Below, in pieces: positions 35,374 through 46,609 of a stretch of 64,000 bases of DNA (its first letter is position 1; every line of letters starts with the position of its first letter). Source of the DNA: Candolleomyces eurysporus (taxonomy: Eukaryota > Basidiomycota > Agaricomycetes > Agaricales > Psathyrellaceae); assembly GCA_027579435.1 (NCBI GenBank), contig JANBPK010001485.1, forward strand, positions 16,877-80,876, in the 5' to 3' direction. The notes beneath the pieces are model-generated. The model was not told the origin of the DNA and did no database searches. It worked only from the letters and a program-made list of their open reading frames with translations. Both the position numbers and the translations under genes were made by a program.

Positions 35374-37292
35374 GTTCACAAGGATGATGCAGAGAATGGC
35401 CTCGCCTGTCAATGGTATATATCATTCAGCAGCCGTGGCATCCACTAGTCCGGGTTGGTCACTTGCGCGAAGCCGTGTTGGAACATAGTATTATGTTACC
35501 CTAGTAATGAGGGGCGTACAAAGGGGCCCGAGCGCGTGCGATCACCTGGCCAAATCAACTGACCGCAGTGAATTTCAGCAGCTTGACTCGGGCAGTCACG
35601 TACAGAGATACCCATGCCCTCGTGGACTGTTGTCAACATTTATCGATGTCCCTCAACTGGTCGCTCTGAACAAGAATACTCTGGCTGGAGTCATCTAGAT
35701 CATGGAGCTTCAGAGCCGAAGACTATCGTCACGTTCCGATTCCATCGACCGCAATCGTCTCTTTCGACAGCTTGAAGTTGTTGAAATTGCAGCTCGAGTT
35801 CGCTCGGGAGTGAACTGGTTGGTGCTCTGCATGATAGACCGAGGTCGGTGTTCAAAGCTTATACAATTCACTTTGTTCTCTATTTAGGGCAAGTCCAGCG
35901 CGGGCAAAATAATTGAATCTTGGTCTTTCTTGGGTCTTTCAGCAACGAACGTGGACTAGGGCCACGTTTATGCCTCAATAGAGTCCAAGTCCTATCAGAG
36001 CACCCCTGTCAGCTGCCCTGGAAAATCCTTTTCTTTATCTATCTTTTCATCTCTGGGCAACAATTGAAATGTTGACATTTGACGTCAGTCACTGAAATTG
36101 CTCTAGGCAACCCGGTGCACTGGCTTTAAGCGCGCGACGTCATACTATCTCGGACGATATCAGGGTCTCTTGTAGCAAGCAGGGATTATCGATAAGGTTG
36201 AATCATCGTGGAGGCAGCATCTCCCTGGGCTCTGGCGTTATTGAACTGTCTTTCAGCCGAACAGAAAATGGGGTTCAAAGATCGCAATGATTCGCATAGC
36301 TCTAAGGTACCCAATCACCTTCAAGTTTTTGACAGCCAAGGTGACGTCGCTCCGCGGAAGGCGGTTATGAATCGTACTTGCCAAGAGCCCCTCTGGCTAT
36401 CCGACAAGCTGCACAGTCGCATTCGAAGTCTAGACGATATTTTACGTCTCGGTTAGCCATTCCCCGCACTCGGATTCCTCTTCACGGTGACCCTTAGGCG
36501 AGGTAACTAAGCGCAGATAACCAGAATGGTGGATGCATTGATCAATGTATTCACGCAATCAGTGTAACTCCGCCATTGTGCATAAAATAAATGGCGAGCG
36601 GAGTTATACCTTCACATGGGCCTGAAACCGAAGTCAATCTGTGGGGTCCTATGAGCCGAGAAATGAACGGTATGTAGAAGGGTGTGTGTACTTGGGACTT
36701 AAGGGGCAGCTTACATTTAGCGTTGACGGCAGAGTCACAGCTTGGTTAGGACTGCTGAGGGGCTGAAGGTGCTCAAATCTGTACCGGGACCGGGACTCAA
36801 CGTATCAATTCAACTTGTGATAGTTCTGGAACGACAGAGATCCGTAGAGAAAGGCGACACGATTTCAAACGCAGCTTAAGCCCTTGGTTCGTTCGAGTTC
36901 GTCACATACCCCCCTACGTCAAGCCCTCCGAGTCCGGCCCCCTCAATCATCGAAATTGACGGTGCCACAATCGGTCTGCCACACTCAACTTCCGGTGGCC
37001 CAGCCCACGGGAAGCGAAAAGAGAAATTGATAAAACCAAACTTAACCCCTGGGTTGTGCAATCTTTCGCCTTCTCCCTCTTTTTGCTTCACTTAGCTTGC
37101 TGCAGCCCTTCGAACTTCCAGGCTGGCGTCGTCCTACTTTTGGCCATTCTTCGAAGTCAGCCATCCATCAGTCATTCATTAAGTTAGTCATTCACCCGGC
37201 GGCCCTGCTTGCTATTCGGTATTCACCATTGACAGGATACGAATCAGCCTTAACAGTTAATTATCAACGCGACAACACAGCAAGGAATTACA
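35374..37292. other. 1.9-kb divergent intergenic region
   Basis: The interval between the GMC and RhoGAP loci, which are divergently transcribed. No frame above 90 aa has a recognisable motif, and no RNA gene or repeat was found. The right end (about 37030-37290) is the leader of the RhoGAP locus. Confidence 0.45.
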
Positions 37293-39485
37293 ATGGCGCT
37301 CGAAACCATCGTCCAGAGTTTACCGGTGGAGGGCTCGACACAAGCCATCGTACGTTCGCCACCACCACAGCCCTTTCCTGCGGCGTCCATCGCCGATGGC
37401 GTAACGGTTCTGCCCAACGAATCCAAGCAAACAGAATCCTCCACACCTCCTCGACCCTCGTCATCCCGGGCACGGCTCGCCGAAAGGTTCAATCTCCATC
37501 GACCATTTTCCTTATTCCTATCCGAAGACGCGCCAATCCAAGATCAAGAGAACGTCGGCGGAAAGAAGGGGGGCGAGGTTGCAGGAAGTCCAGATGCGAC
37601 TATGACACTAGTGCCACGCAGGAAATGGCGGAGGTCGACGGCGACAGGAGCATCAGAGGGGGACACCCGACGCGCAAGGAGGCTGTCAACCATCGACCCC
37701 AACGTCACGCCGACAAGACCGACGTTACCGATGTTTTTCTCGAGATCCCAACCACTTCCGTTATCGCTCGGGCAGGATCAGAGACCTGCGAGCAGCAGCA
37801 GCGGGAAGCTCGGGGCGAAGATTGGGGCGTTATTTCAGTTCTCGCGGTCGAGGTCGGTGTCTAGGAGTCAGGGGTCGTCCACCGAGCAGAACGGCCATCA
37901 TTCGCGATCCCTTTCTGCGNCGCAGACCCTGCTGAACAGAAAAGTTGCTGAAGTCGACGGTTACTTCCAGGCCGGAAAAGAGGCTGCGGTTGCGTCGGAG
38001 GGTGTTGCGTCCGTCATTAACTCCATCGGCGGCGTCGGGGAAAAGTGCGCAGCGGCGCCAGCATCACCAGAAAAGGCTAGTTTGGTGGAGGAGGAAGAAA
38101 ACATTGCGGACAAGGAAAACAAGAGCGGAGTCAATACCTGCGGGACTGACTTTTACCACGCGGGAAACGCGCCGAGTCCGTCGTCGTCATCGTTCCCACC
38201 GGCGAGCTCACCATCAACGCAAGTCGACGTCGAAGACGCCAAGGTCGTTCTTCGCGGGGAGCATTTACCGTCTATCGAAGCTAATTCCAATCCAGCCTCA
38301 AGCGGCGCCGAATTGCTCAGCCCAACAACTCCATTCTCGCCGTCACACAATCATCAATCAGTATTACTCGAATCGACAAACTTGGGAGACATCGTACAGC
38401 CTCGTCGACCTCATACGGATCGTGAATCTCCTTCGTGGACTCGGAACCCGAACCCTGCTGGGGGTGTCAGTGAACCCTTGAACACGCGTCCTTGTTTGGA
38501 ACCTGGTGAGCGTCTTTGCCATTCTCTGCTATTGTTCTCCCTTTTCGACCTACACCTCGTGCTCCCCCCCCCCCATATTCCGGCATTTCGGGCTTCGTAC
38601 TAGTGCACATATCATTACATTTACCTTGACAAGCCGGCTATACAGTGCGCACGAGACTTTGCCTATTCCGTCCATTTGTCTATTTGCTTTTCGCATGCAC
38701 AAGCCTTCTCGTTAACCACGACTACCCTTGTCCTTTTACCGTTCTCAACAGACTCGACGACCGAAGGAACTGGTTCTGAAGGCGTAGGCCAGTTGCCAGA
38801 AGCATCGCCGCGAAGCCCTGGGTTTCATTACGACCCTTCGCTTCCACATCACCCTATTCCGTTTGTGCAGCAAACACCGACACAACACGAGGAAGGCGAC
38901 AGTAGCACTTCGGGCAGCCGAGACCAGCAACTTGAACTCACGCCAGCACTGCCCAAATCCAATTCTGGGATAGACGCAGCAACGGAAATTTCGGATCCTC
39001 CTGCTCGAATTGACAACTCGTTTCCTTCTCCCGCTACCATCATGCTCTCGTCGTCGCGCCAGTCATCATCAGTATCAGCAAACGGACATCCGCCGTACCC
39101 GTACGCGCATCTGTATCCCCAGGGCCAAGGCTCGTCGTCGATGGCACCTCAGCGTCAACAGCATTCGCATTCGCACCTTGGACACGGAAGTCAGGGAACA
39201 ACATCATATCACCCGCAAACGCCACAGCGGGCAGGGTCCCCGTATCAATATCAGCGTTCGGGGACGGGGACGACGACGACACCGAGGAGTGGGGTGAACA
39301 CATTCGGGGGTGGAAGGCAGCAGCAGCAGCAGGCGTCAGGAAATCAAGGGCAGGGACATGCAGCCGCAAAGGCGAACCTGAGGGCGTGGTGGAACCAGTT
39401 CAACTTTGTGAAGGGGATGAAGAAGGATGTCGCGGCGAGTCAGGAAGACTACACGTATCGAGGTGAGCCTGGGTTTTTTGTTTGA
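37293..39485 (+). CDS. disordered Ser/Pro-rich protein, probably the long N-terminal part of the RhoGAP gene
   Basis: The start ATG at 37293 gives MALETIVQSLPVEGSTQAIV. Exon 1 (37293-38505) and exon 2 (38752-39462) encode low-complexity sequence rich in Ser, Pro, Arg: PPRPSSSRARLAERFNLHRP, RRARRLSTIDPNVTPTRPTL, RSRSVSRSQGSSTEQ, SPTTPFSPSHNH, HPPYPYAHLYPQGQG, RQQQQQASGNQGQG. The only ordered-looking part is the end, ANLRAWWNQFNFVKGMKKDV. Read without further splicing it stops at 39485. A 62-nt exon at 39953-40014 with good splice sites would instead join exon 2 (phase 1) to the RhoGAP exon at 40441 (phase 0) in frame throughout. I therefore think it belongs to the next gene as an alternative start. 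N at 37920 does not create a stop. Confidence 0.6.
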
Positions 39486-39952
39486 TTGACTTTTCGTGTG
39501 CGGCTTCTGCTTCCTTCTCGAGTCTGCCTGCACCCTTTTCATATACGGCACCTGTCCGCTGGCAATGTGTCGAAGTCCACTGAAATTAGTGGGATTGATT
39601 GACGGGGAGGGGTAAAGTGCCTTTCGGGCTTCACGATGGGAATGAATCTGTTGCAACAATGTGTTGCAGACTCCCTTTCGGAAAATATTCGAGGTACTTG
39701 GGAAAAGAAGTTTGCGATGGTCGTCCGCCATTCAAACCAGCCTGCGATGGTCGTCAGGTTTGCGGTGGCCGTTTGCTGTGCAGACTCTGGCATCCCTCCT
39801 CGACGATGGGCATGGATGGGCCGAGGGATGGCTGGCAAGCTGCCCGGTTGCTAGGCTGCTGGCCTGCAGCTGCCGGGGTGAAATGATTTTCACCCATTTT
39901 CTGCTCCCTTTCTTTTTTCGTGCTAAAGTGGAGATCCGCACTGCGTCCGCAG

Positions 39953-40014
39953 GCTGCTTACGTGATCCGAGTCCTGGAGAGGCTACGGAACCATTTACGG
40001 TGCCTCTTAATCAG
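39953..40014 (+). other. candidate internal exon linking the two parts of the RhoGAP locus
   Basis: 62 nt between CCGCAG and GTTGGC. Joined to exon 2 it reads G-CLRDPSPGEATEPFTVPLNQ without a stop and ends in phase 0, exactly as needed by the RhoGAP exon beginning at 40441 after TCTCCGCAG. Confidence 0.45.
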
Positions 40015-40110
40015 GTTGGCTCTTTGCTCCACTTTCGGCCTGTTCTTGTGCCCCTCTTTTTCTCCTCCTCTATTCTCCTCTCCGTCTCGATATCTTGCTG
40101 ACCGGGCGCA
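40015..40110 (+). promoter_or_regulatory. pyrimidine-rich putative internal promoter/leader of the short RhoGAP form
   Basis: A C/T-rich stretch (CCCCTCTTTTTCTCCTCCTC and following) directly before the ATG at 40111. Such tracts commonly mark transcription starts in basidiomycete genes lacking TATA boxes. Confidence 0.35.
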
Positions 40111-42914
40111 ATGCCTACCATCGCCTCCCTCACGCGGTCGCTGACCCTGCCCCTCAACCGCAATCGGTCGAAACGTCATTCTGCCACCGTTACATCGTCC
40201 ACCGTCACCACCCCCATCGACGAACGCCCCGAACACCAACTCCCTTCCCTGGAAACGGTCCAACTCTCGGCGCCAACACCCCCTGCTATTCCTCGTCGCC
40301 AAAACTCGTTCCTCGGAATCAAAACATCTACCAAAAACAACGGGGGGATCTTCAATGTCAACCTCGACGGCCTCTTGAATTCCAAACCCAACAACCCCAA
40401 CATTCCGGCCTATGTAGCACCGAACACCGCGTCTCCGCAGGATGTCGTATTTGGGAAGCCTCTCAAGGAGAGCCTGAAGTACGCCAGTGTGCAAATATCA
40501 ACGGCCAACTCAGATGGGGAGTTGTACGTGTGGGGTTACATTCCTGTAGTTGTGGCCAAGTGGTGCGTCGCAGCCTGATAATGCCTTTGAACCAGCCCGT
40601 TGACAAGAAACCACTTTGTATAGCGGCCTTTACCTCAAAGAGAATGGTGGGTTGCCTGAATCTTTTCGCACAATGTGGGGCTGGGTCTGACGACAGTCCG
40701 GTTGTAGCCACGGAAGTGCCTGGAACGTTCCGTGTAAATGGATCAAACCGAAGAATGCGAGAACTGCAAGCTGCGTTTGAGACTCCTCCAAGGGTACGTC
40801 GTCTTCTATCTTCTTGCCTTCTTTGTCTGTCGTCATCATTCATTCCACTGCAACTCCACCTTGGCGCTCAATTGTGCTGACACCCTCCTTCATTTAGTAT
40901 GGCAAAAGCCTGGATTGGAAGCAAGAGAACTACACGACGCATGATGTTGCTAGTGTGTTTAGACGATACCTTACTCAGATGCCTGTGCGTGTCCCCTCAA
41001 TCTGCTTTGTTTGGATTATCCTGATGGAGTTTGTGCTTCGCAGGAGCCTGTGATACCTTATGACTTGTACCATCAGGTATTGTACCCCATCACATCCTCA
41101 ATTCAATACAACTAACGCCTGGTCTGCCTCGATTGTGCGATTTTGGAAATGACAGTTCCGGGATGCTCTTGGTGCGTAGCCCCTTTCATATGATTCCCGT
41201 GGCTATTCGCTGACATCATCTTCCCCACATTTCTCCTTCCCCCGCTGCTCCCCTTCGTCGTCTTTTGCGTCGGTTGATGCTGTTGCTCACCCACTCCACT
41301 CACCTTCGACTTCGATGGGTTTCTCACGGTACCCCACCCCCTGCGTAACTTAACTGGGTCCTTCCGGTCTCGTGTTGCAATTCCTATCGGCACCGTCACC
41401 CGGTATCATGCAACTCATATCGATCATGCTCCGGACTACCCCATGCACCTAATTTTAAATGTACGTGCTCCGGAACTGGCTTCGATTTCGGCACTGCATC
41501 CGTGCGATCTCCGAACTACAACGGCTTCTTGTACGGGGCGCCCGGGGACTACAGCGCGCGAACCCCATAACCAAGATGAAGTTATTCCAACCTACAAAGC
41601 TCTAATACGCCAAATGCCACGGTCAAACCAATATCTGCTGCTCTACGTCTTAGATTTGCTGTCTGTGTTTGCGAGGAAGAGCGACAAAAATTTGATGACG
41701 GCTACCAGTAAGTATTTCACCTACCCATGAACTCTTCTCCCTGCAGTACTGAATTCCCGAACCCTTAGATCTTGCCGTGATTTTCCGGCCTGGCCTGATA
41801 TCGCATCCTCAGCACGAGATGTCACCTCAAGAGCATGCGCTGAGTCAGAAAGTTCTAGAATTCCTAATTGCGCATCAGGACTGGTTTATGTTGGACATCC
41901 CTCCTCCTCCAGCAAGGAAGGGTAGCACACAACCAGCTCCTCAAACGCAGCAAACGCAGCAAACGGTCTCAGGTCATGTTCATGAGAGGCGACCCAGTGA
42001 TCCTCAGTCGCAACCGCCACCAACACAGCAATTTCTGCTCTCCTCTTCGCCGCCAACGCCTCTAGCATCGCCCATTCATGAGGCGTCCTTGCAACAACAA
42101 TATCATGGGCAAGCGGCCAATATATCGGGGATAGTCGGTGGGAGCAACATGGGTGGAGCACAGCAGGCGAACCCATCTCCGAATGTGAGTAGTAGTCATG
42201 GTGTTAGTGCGAGAAATGGCTCCCACCCCAACCCACTGCCTCCTTCGTTCTCCTCCGCCCACCCACCTCCGCTTTCAGAAATCGGAAGTGACGCAACCGT
42301 GGATGATGTGATGGTCATTCCGAGGGGTGCGGCCAGGGAGGAGTTTTCGGAGATTGGCGGTGGTGGGTGGAAATTGGTGTCCAGAGTCGTGGGTGGTGCA
42401 AGGGAGAGCTCTAAAGAGAAGGATCGGATAAAGATGCTGAGACGAAGGACGACGATGGACAGAAGTGGTTAGTTTCTGTCTGCTTGCCTTTGTCTGTCTA
42501 ATTGTTTTCNTTTTATACCCCTTTTTTTTTGCGAGCATCGAGCTGACCTGTACCTTTTTTTTCTTTCTAGATCTGACTCGGGCAAGCATGTTGGCGGAAG
42601 ACGACATGTCGCCTATGACCAGCCCCGATGACCCCATATTGAGCGGCACTGGACCCATTGGTAGCCATACCGTTACCGTTCAGCGGAGTAGAACAATGCC
42701 GTCAAGACGGAAGGACAGTGATGATAGCACCCCGAGCGTCAACTTGATTCAATCATCCACCGGCAAGGAGAACGTCGGGCCACAGTCCTCTGACGGCCAC
42801 GGAAAACAAGGAAAGGAAGGGAAAGAGAAGCGGACGGTGTTGGTCAAGAAGAGTCGAAGAGCGAGCAGTGCGGCGAATGTTGCTGAACGTGCTCGGGAGC
42901 AGCGGACTTCATAG
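40111..42914 (+). CDS. RhoGAP-domain protein (Sac7/Bag7-like)
   Basis: Stimulates GTP hydrolysis by a Rho GTPase; relatives Sac7 and Bag7 act on Rho1 in cell-wall and actin control. The ATG at 40111 gives MPTIASLTRSLTLPLNRNRS and a basic Ser/Thr/Pro segment. The domain starts at VFGKPLKESLKYASVQISTA and continues GELYVWGYIPVVVAKCGLYL, TEVPGTFRVNGSNRRMRELQ (arginine finger in GTFRVNG), YGKSLDWKQENYTTHDVASV, FRRYLTQMPEPVIPYDLYHQ, FRDAL, IPTYKALIRQMPRSNQYLLL, VLDLLSVFARKSDKNLMTAT, NLAVIFRPGLISHP and HALSQKVLEFLIAHQDWFML. A long Gln/Pro/Ser tail follows, with a last exon at about 42572-42914 ending LVKKSRRASSAANVAERARE. Exons 40441-41700 are small; the intron at about 41175-41544 is unusually long. 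Pyrimidine-rich sequence before 40111 looks like its own promoter/leader. Confidence 0.92.
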
Positions 42915-43303
42915 TTCTCTTTCTCTCTCTCTTTCCTTTCTTTTCTTTTTTCTCTCTTATTTATCTCTTCTTCCCGATACGAACACGGCCATGAACATGA
43001 AACCGCCTCTCCTTTCTCGACGGCTTGTTATTTTTCTTTCTATCCTGTCCCTTTGGATGTTTGTGTATAGTAAACCTACCCTCTCTCTCTCTTCCTTTTT
43101 GGTTCCTTTATGTATGACCCAGATGACTGTTGGACATGTCTTTATGCCTCTTGTGGAATATGGTTGATATAATAGTTGTTTGATTACTACGTGTGTTCTG
43201 TTTTATTTTCCAGGCTCGAGCTCGGGTGAGCTGGGCGGATGATGAGCTTGGGGGATGAGCGTTGAATCTTGAACTTTAGATGGGTGCTGAATTCGTTTTT
43301 TTT
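42915..43303. other. 3' flank of the RhoGAP gene
   Basis: Starts with long CT and T-rich runs (TTCTCTTTCTCTCTCTCTTT) expected of a 3' untranslated region or polyadenylation zone. Nothing else is supported here. Confidence 0.45.
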
Positions 43304-44088
43304 ACGCTTGGACGTTTGTTCCGACTCTCGTACTAGTTGCTTCGTTTCTTACGATAGGACTATATAATATATCAAGTGTCTCCACGTTCGAAGCCTTCTA
43401 TAATCGGTTGAGAGGTTTACGTCGAGGTTTGCTCGCTGTGGGTTGGCCGTTTGGTACTGCGGAGAAACGGTGGAGAAGCACGAGAAGATCGTTTGGATCT
43501 ATATGCGGGCAAGGAGCCAACCCCAAACTGCGATCTGAGAAGTCCAAACGAAGTAAAAATACCAAAGCCGGTCAGGCCGTTGAACAAAAGGCCAGGCCGG
43601 AGAGTATGATGATGCCCTTATGCCGGAGGAGAAGGGCTCCCTTTCACTTCAGTAATTGTTCAGTGGAAGCCGAGCTGGAGCAGGAAACCTTTGCTGAATC
43701 CGTATACGCTTTGACGTTTGTTTCGACTCCGCAATTGTTTCGTTCCTTATGATAGGACGATATGGTATTTCGATTTCTCGCATTTGAAGTCTTCTAGGTC
43801 TATTTTGAGCTTTGCTCGCTCTGGGCTGGCCACTTCGTCTGCGGAGAAACGGTGGAAAAACAAAAGAAGAAGATTTGGATTTATATGAAGTATATACGAA
43901 CAAAAAGCCGACCCCAAGCTGCGATCTGAAACGAAGCGAGTCCAAACAAAAACATAGCACAAAATCACTACAGTTCAAGCCGTTAAATGAGAAGCCAAGC
44001 CAAATATTATCCTAATGCCCTTATGCCGGAGCACAAGGGGCCTCCACTCCAGTAACCGTTTAGTGCAAGCCGAGCAGGAGCAGGATGA
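43304..44088. repeat. degenerate tandem duplication, two units of about 385-400 bp
   Basis: Unit 1 is about 43304-43690 and unit 2 about 43706-44088, offset near 402 bp. Matching landmarks in order: ACGCTTGGACGTTTGTTCCG / ACGCTTTGACGTTTGTTTCG; CTTACGATAGGAC / CTTATGATAGGAC; GTTTGCTCGCTGTGGGTTGG / CTTTGCTCGCTCTGGGCTGG; TGCGGAGAAACGGTGGA in both; ATGCCCTTATGCCGGAG in both; GAAGCCGAGCTGGAGCAGGA / CAAGCCGAGCAGGAGCAGGA. The right end of unit 2 is the last part of the secreted-protein gene on the minus strand. Unit 1 carries a decayed copy of that end with its own stop. Confidence 0.85.
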
Positions 44089-44837
44089 GAGCGAATCCCA
44101 ATCCGGACAACAAGGTACCGACAACCTTGAGCCTATTATTGTAAGGGAGTCACAGTAAGTGTGAAGAACTGCCGTTCAAAAATTGCAAACTACTTACAGA
44201 GCACCGACAAGCTTGACGACGCCAATGAGGACGAGGTCGAGACCGATGAGGACCTTGAGGAGAGCAGCGTCAAGGCCGAACTTGGGAACGAGGGGCCAGT
44301 GGTGAGGCTTCTTGGTCTTGAGGTTGTCGAGACTCTTGGTGACGTCCTAATAGTAGTAGTAACCGATGCATGAGTGGCTGATTAGAGGCTGCATGACTGC
44401 GGAAAAAAAAGGACTGACAGAATAGACGGCGGCAGTCCTCTCAGCGACTTGCTCCCTGGTACCGCCGGAGGTCTCGTCAACTCGGCCGAGCTGGTTAAGG
44501 GAGACTGCGCTGGTATCGAAAGCGGAAGTCAACTGCTGGAGGAGAGGAGTCAAGTTTTCCTCAGTCGCAGTGTCGCTGTTGACGAGGGTGTCTGTTAGAA
44601 TTGTCCCGGAAGAAATCGACGCGTTAGAACACTATAGGCGCGGGTAGGTCAAACTGCGACTGTACCAATTTGAGGCAAGATACCGCCAGTGGTAGACTGG
44701 AGGGTGCCGATGATAGCCAGAACGTCGGACACGTCGGCTGGGGCCTGACGCTTCTCAACGACGGCCGGAGCGGGCGAGGCGAGAACAGAGACGGCGCCAA
44801 AGGCGAAGAGAGCGGCGACAACGCGAGTGAAGATCAT
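44060..44837 (-). CDS. small secreted or cell-surface protein of a hydrophobic Agaricomycete family
   Basis: About 190 aa in four exons. The signal peptide is MIFTRVVAALFAFGAVSVLA followed by SPAPAVVEKRQAP, with a Kex2-type Lys-Arg site. The conserved-looking part is DVSDVLAIIGTLQSTTGGIL, a central helical region (LTPLLQQLTSAFDTSAVSLN), then LDAALLKVLIGLDLVLIGVV and a C-terminal hydrophobic helix LLSGLGFALILLLLGLH with TAA at 44060-44062. Proteins of this layout recur in mushroom genomes and to my knowledge lack an assigned function; that similarity is from memory. The two hydrophobic C-terminal segments suggest membrane insertion or self-assembly rather than a freely soluble protein. A TATA box lies about 97 bp upstream. 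The 3' end is part of the tandem duplication just described. Confidence 0.82.
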
Positions 44838-46609
44838 CTTGGAGTGAAGTAGCTGTTAGACTGAAAGCTGGAAGGCTTGTTGTTAGCTTGCTGCGAGTGC
44901 TGCTGCTGAAGTCTACCAGCAAACGCGTCCCACCTTTTATACCTCGAGAGAACCTGCTTCATAGGAATATGCGTAATAATTTTCTGTTTGATTACCCTGT
45001 ACGATCTTCGCGTCTTCGAGCATCGATAAGGCGCAAGTGCAGCCAATGACGTCCTGTACGTAGCTTGATGCTCCATAGATCGCGTCGTTTCGACTTCTGG
45101 TGTCATTTTTTGCTACCCAGCGCCCAGAGTCAACCTGTCTCAAAATGGAAAGAATTACGACAAAAGAGGGAACACCTCGTCGGTGCACTACAGCGCGGAC
45201 CAACTTTCGGACATTCCGTCTCCACTTTATGGCACACGTTCTCTCGTGTATGGGAAGAGATGCGCACCTAATGAATGTCTAAACCGATGCTTGACAGGAA
45301 TCTCTGCTTCGTTCTGTCAAGCACGCCTTGCCAAGGTTACGACATTTTGTCAAGAAAAAAAAATTGTGGTTATCTCTTGCTCCACTGAGCATGCAGTTCA
45401 GACATAACACACAGACAGTACAGCCGGAGAAGTGAGTGCTGCTACTCCAAATTTCTGTTTTTGGTTGCGACGATCCTATAGACTCGGCGGCTTCGCTCGT
45501 TCGGATGTCAATCCCAGCCAAATTCTCACAGGTGAGAGTGGTCTGATAGACGCTTCGTATGACGCGGTTACAGAGAACTGGGTCTCGAGGAATAATATCA
45601 CCAGCCTTCTTATTTCCGCGTTGGCAGTGTCTTTGGCACTCATCCCAACTCCAACCTCTTATCGAGCTGGATATGCTGTATTAGACGAGTTCTGCTTGCT
45701 TGCAGCGTCGCGGCACGATAGATCAGCGCTCCTCCAAATTCACAAGACAATTTCGGGAGTTAAAGGAGGCTTCTCAAAATATCCCTGAGTATGTTGAATA
45801 TCACCGCGACACAATAAATGTCGCGAGGGTGGAGCATGTCGTCTTCTCTGCCGCGATGCAACAAGAATCAGGGTCGTTCTGATATAGTTCCCCGACTGCC
45901 GAGTTTTTCGTGTCTTTACTTGCTGAACCACTGACGAAATAGATGATACAGCCTATGTCAATTTGTACCGGCTCGTGTCTTGTTCTCGGAGAATTGGCTG
46001 TTTAGAATCGATTGGGGGAAAGAATACGCCGTTTGGTAAGGAAGGATTTGTCGTTGGTCTTGACGATACTGTGGCCGCACCCCGAAAAATGCTGCGACAA
46101 TGCGGTGCAGAAAATGAAAATAGAACGTCTAAAAGAAATGACACAATGAAACGTGGGCGTGCTGCCTTTCGCCATTGGAACCCTTGGTTGTCTACACCGT
46201 CTGGTCGGCCTGTTCAGTTTACGAAGTGCTTTGTCAGTGATTGATCCAGACAACCTTGGAAGGCGGAATTTGTCTATGATCCCCATCGAACCGCCATCTG
46301 GTAGTCGATATCTCGATAGTCGAGCGCCTCATTGACCTTCACTGTCAGCTGTACTGGCTGTCCAGAAGACATACTAGTGTCATTCAAACGGCCTCGGCAC
46401 CACTTAATCGGCGGAATTGGGATTTGCAGTTAATTATAATGAAACATAAAATAAAAGAAGAGCTCAGTGGGAACTCTGAGCAAAGCCTCCGGTGCTTCTA
46501 TTTCCCACGAGCAACGGCCAAACGGTCTCCCTGCTGTCTTGACCGCGTTTCCTTGCACACAATATCGATGTTTTTGCGCAAATAACACTCATTAATACTC
46601 ACATTCGTT
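44838..46609. other. 1.8-kb divergent intergenic region
   Basis: Lies between the secreted-protein gene (minus) and the surface-protein gene (plus). Apart from the minus-strand TATA box near 44938 I see no supported gene; a forward 118-codon frame at 45432-45788 has no ATG at its start and no motif. The right part before 46610 is the promoter of the surface protein. Confidence 0.45.
44933..44943 (-). promoter_or_regulatory. TATA box of the small secreted-protein gene
   Basis: On the minus strand GGTATAAAAGG, an excellent TATA element about 97 bp before the ATG at 44837. A strong TATA box fits high or regulated expression. Confidence 0.65.

Noticed and set aside
45432..45788. 118-codon forward frame between the two small-protein genes
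   Set aside because: Starts with a non-ATG codon, has no motif and no spliced continuation.
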